The notes under the pieces: model-generated | The model's database searches: none | Seen by the model: the letters and a program-made list of their open reading frames with translations, nothing else | Told to the model about the DNA's origin: nothing | Position numbers and translations under genes: made by a program | Assembly: GCA_934591725.1 (NCBI GenBank) | Contig: CAKTPR010000031.1 | Location: 1 to 21,904, forward strand | Direction of reading: 5' to 3' | Length of the DNA stretch: 21,904 nucleotides | Source: an uncultured Oscillospiraceae bacterium | GTDB lineage: Bacteria; Bacillota; Clostridia; Oscillospirales; Oscillospiraceae | In this document: piece after piece, positions 20,373-21,904 of the stretch | Layout: every line of letters begins with the position of its first letter | How positions within the stretch are numbered: the stretch's first letter is position 1

Positions 20373-21701
20373 TTATCCGAGCGTTGCGATCTCCGCCTCC
20401 CGCTCTCTCTTGAGCGCGAGGTCGGGGAAAATGTTGTCCGGGGAGTCGTACACGTAATTTGAAACGTATATGAAGCCGTTCTTCGTCTCCTCAACGGTAA
20501 GCTCGTGCGTGAACGCGCAGTCCGTGCCGTACCACGGATAGACTGCGTCGATCTTCATCGTCAGTGTCCCGTCGCTGTTGTACCAGTAGTCGGTGATCTC
20601 CGGCTCCGGCAGATGTACCGTCGTCGCGGTGTAGAAGCCGGGCTGTGCGCCAAGGATGAAGTACCCGCCGTAGCTGCCGCTGTTGTCCGCCATGGCGCGT
20701 ATCGTCTCGTCCTTTATATCGAAGAAGTGACCGATCACCCGCTCGAACTGCTCATAAGGCACTATGTGCATGTTCGTGTCCTTGACCGTCGCGTAGCCTG
20801 TCAGTGCGTTAATGTTGCTGCTGACGAGCTGCTCTGTCCCATAGTACTGCCCATACAGTATCGGGTAAAGGCAGTTGAAATCGAGCTCCCCGAAGTTATT
20901 GGAGCTCCATGTGCAGGTAAACAGATTGTTCTCCGCATATGCGGAGCTGCCGAGGTAGCGTTCCGACAGGGCACGCTTGTCATCGGCATAAGGCACGAGC
21001 CTTATAAAGGTGTGCGGGTTTGTGCCGAGCTTGCCGTCCTTGTCAAAGCTGCCGGTATATCTGTTGCAGATGAGCCAGCCCTTTTCGGTGTACTTTATCT
21101 CAGAAAGCGAGAACTGCCCCGCCGAATATATCCTTGGGCTTCCGTCCCGCCACTCGACCGATATCGTGATGACTGAGCCCACGCCGTTACTGTAGACGAG
21201 GTTGTTCGCGTGTATGGAACCGTCGGTGTGGACGACATAGTACGCCGCCTCCGCGTCCTGCCCCACGTTTACGGCATTGCCGAAATCGATAAGCTGCTGC
21301 GGGTTCTGCATATCCATGTTCCCGAAATAGTCTATCGCCGAATAGCCGTTCTCCGCGAGCGTATATACGATCTGCGCCACCGCATCCTGCGAGAGCACCA
21401 CATTGAGTGCTGTGCCCTTATCAAGGCTGTCGTAGGTGCCGCGCGTACTGAGCATTGCGGTCTCGGCCTCTTTTTTCAGCGCGTTCATGACCTTGTCCGG
21501 AACCTCGTTGACCGTGTCGTATTCCTTTTCCGGCGTCGGCACAGGAGTTGCCTCCGCCGTGTTTTCGCCGGTTACTGCCGGGGCAGATACCGGCGCGCTC
21601 TCAGTCTGCTTTTTGCCTTTGCCGAAAAGCCCTATGCCAAGCATCCCCAGCATAAGGATAAGCAGCAGCACCGAGAGCAAAACCACTTCATTTTTCTTCA
21701 T
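20373..21701 (-). CDS. Membrane-anchored protein of unknown function
   Basis: A 442-residue protein with an N-terminal membrane helix (about residues 6-27; no lipobox Cys). A low-complexity linker rich in Ala, Pro, Thr and Val (about 33-60) leads to an extracytoplasmic region of about 380 residues. I recognise no catalytic motif. Notable segments are SAIDYFGNMDMQNPQQLIDF, AYYVVHTDGSIHANN, EKGWLICNRYTGSFDKDG and a C-terminal GTLTMKIDAVYPWYGTDCAF. It resembles large uncharacterised surface proteins of gut Clostridia. The ATG at 21701 follows GGAGG by 5 bases. A 7-codon ORF with its own ribosome binding site ends 12 bases upstream. It is monocistronic by the terminator and separate from the ECF pair that follows. 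Confidence 0.85.
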   Translation of the reverse strand: MKKNEVVLLSVLLLILMLGMLGIGLFGKGKKQTESAPVSAPAVTGENTAEATPVPTPEKEYDTVNEVPDKVMNALKKEAETAMLSTRGTYDSLDKGTALNVVLSQDAVAQIVYTLAENGYSAIDYFGNMDMQNPQQLIDFGNAVNVGQDAEAAYYVVHTDGSIHANNLVYSNGVGSVITISVEWRDGSPRIYSAGQFSLSEIKYTEKGWLICNRYTGSFDKDGKLGTNPHTFIRLVPYADDKRALSERYLGSSAYAENNLFTCTWSSNNFGELDFNCLYPILYGQYYGTEQLVSSNINALTGYATVKDTNMHIVPYEQFERVIGHFFDIKDETIRAMADNSGSYGGYFILGAQPGFYTATTVHLPEPEITDYWYNSDGTLTMKIDAVYPWYGTDCAFTHELTVEETKNGFIYVSNYVYDSPDNIFPDLALKREREAEIATLG

Positions 21702-21713
21702 AAAAACCTCCGC

Positions 21714-21737
21714 TCAAAATGCCGCGATCCTATCCAT
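21714..21737 (-). CDS. Possible 7-codon leader ORF before the membrane protein gene
   Basis: The minus strand has GGAGGAG about 5 bases before an ATG at 21737, opening the ORF MDRIAAF with a TGA stop at 21714. The next ribosome binding site (GCGGAGG) directly follows this stop. It could be a translated leader peptide that couples or tunes translation of the 442-residue gene, or a chance ORF. Confidence 0.3.
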   Translation of the reverse strand: MDRIAAF

Positions 21738-21784
21738 CGGCACTCCTCCGGAACCACATTGGATCATCGTCTTAACTGTGTACC

Positions 21785-21904
21785 TCAAACTCCGCTTTCA
21801 GCGCTGCTGTTTTCAAGCAGCGCCACGGTCTCGACAGATGCCCCGCATTCATCAAATTGCGTGAGCACCTTTTGCTCAATGGGAAACTTGTACGCAATCG
21901 CCTT
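21785..21904 (-). CDS. C-terminal end of an unidentified protein (cut by window edge)
   Basis: An open frame enters from the window edge and ends at the TGA at 21785, giving 39 residues (KAIAYKFPIEQKVLTQFDEC, then a segment with VETVALLEN). The VETVALL ending is reminiscent of the C-terminus of RNA uracil-5-methyltransferases of the RlmCD/TrmA family, but the rest does not match what I recall, so I make no assignment. The coding direction agrees with all neighbours. An inverted repeat within it (about 21806-21831) has no T run. Confidence 0.5.
   Translation of the reverse strand, partial: KAIAYKFPIEQKVLTQFDECGASVETVALLENSSAESGV

Noticed and set aside
21806..21831. Inverted repeat near the end of the partial gene at the window edge
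   Set aside because: It lies within coding sequence, is short (about 8 bp) and has no following T run.
1..21904. CRISPR arrays, tRNA or rRNA genes, insertion sequences, prophage genes
   Set aside because: No regularly spaced repeats, cloverleaf-like sequences, transposase or phage motifs were recognised on either strand.

Overview
This window appears to be chromosomal DNA from an endospore-forming member of the Clostridia with fairly high GC. An Oscillospiraceae/Ruminococcaceae-like gut lineage is my inference; no rRNA or tRNA is present to test it. The evidence is a complete spoIIIA operon (spoIIIAA to spoIIIAH), an alpha/beta-type small acid-soluble spore protein gene, and the Firmicute gene order asp23-nusB-xseA-xseB-ispA-dxs-tlyA-nadK. 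Every gene I can support reads on the minus strand, so transcription runs from high to low coordinates.

Layout in transcription order. At 21904-21785 is the C-terminal end of an unrecognised protein, followed by a 7-codon leader ORF and a 442-residue membrane-anchored protein of unknown function that ends at a strong terminator (20323-20360). Next come two tandem ECF sigma factor plus membrane-anchored anti-sigma-like pairs (20203-18901 and 18760-16611). A small membrane protein and a Cro/C1-type regulator follow (16518-15897), then the spore protein gene (15749-15549) with its terminator. A strong promoter at 15464-15436 drives a P1B-like P-type ATPase, a nitroreductase-family protein and a HAD-IB phosphatase-like protein (15379-12313).

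Between that operon and spoIIIA lies a single-gene cassette (12239-10896). It encodes an unusual fusion of a TetR-type DNA-binding half and a class I SAM-dependent methyltransferase half. Its near-consensus promoter is overlaid by two palindromic operator-like sites, and a 20-bp perfect inverted repeat with a related core lies beyond its 3' end, directly upstream of the spoIIIA promoter.

The spoIIIA operon (10775-6349) has a likely sigma-E promoter and an intrinsic terminator. It encodes the mother-cell side of the mother cell-forespore channel. Its SpoIIIAG is very short and appears to lack the insertion that builds the beta-triangle of the Bacillus ring. After the terminator a second promoter serves asp23 and the housekeeping block: NusB for transcription antitermination, exonuclease VII (XseA/XseB), isoprenoid synthesis (Dxs, IspA), the TlyA-family rRNA methyltransferase and NAD kinase. 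Most genes there overlap by 4 bases or are separated by a few bases, indicating one translationally coupled operon.

The observations most worth following are the autoregulated TetR-methyltransferase fusion with its palindromes, the atypical catalytic and metal-site residues of the P-type ATPase, the minimal SpoIIIAG, and a 12-bp inverted repeat that could hide the ribosome binding site of the spore protein mRNA. No CRISPR array, insertion sequence, prophage gene or tRNA was seen. No gene-free stretch exceeds 300 bases.
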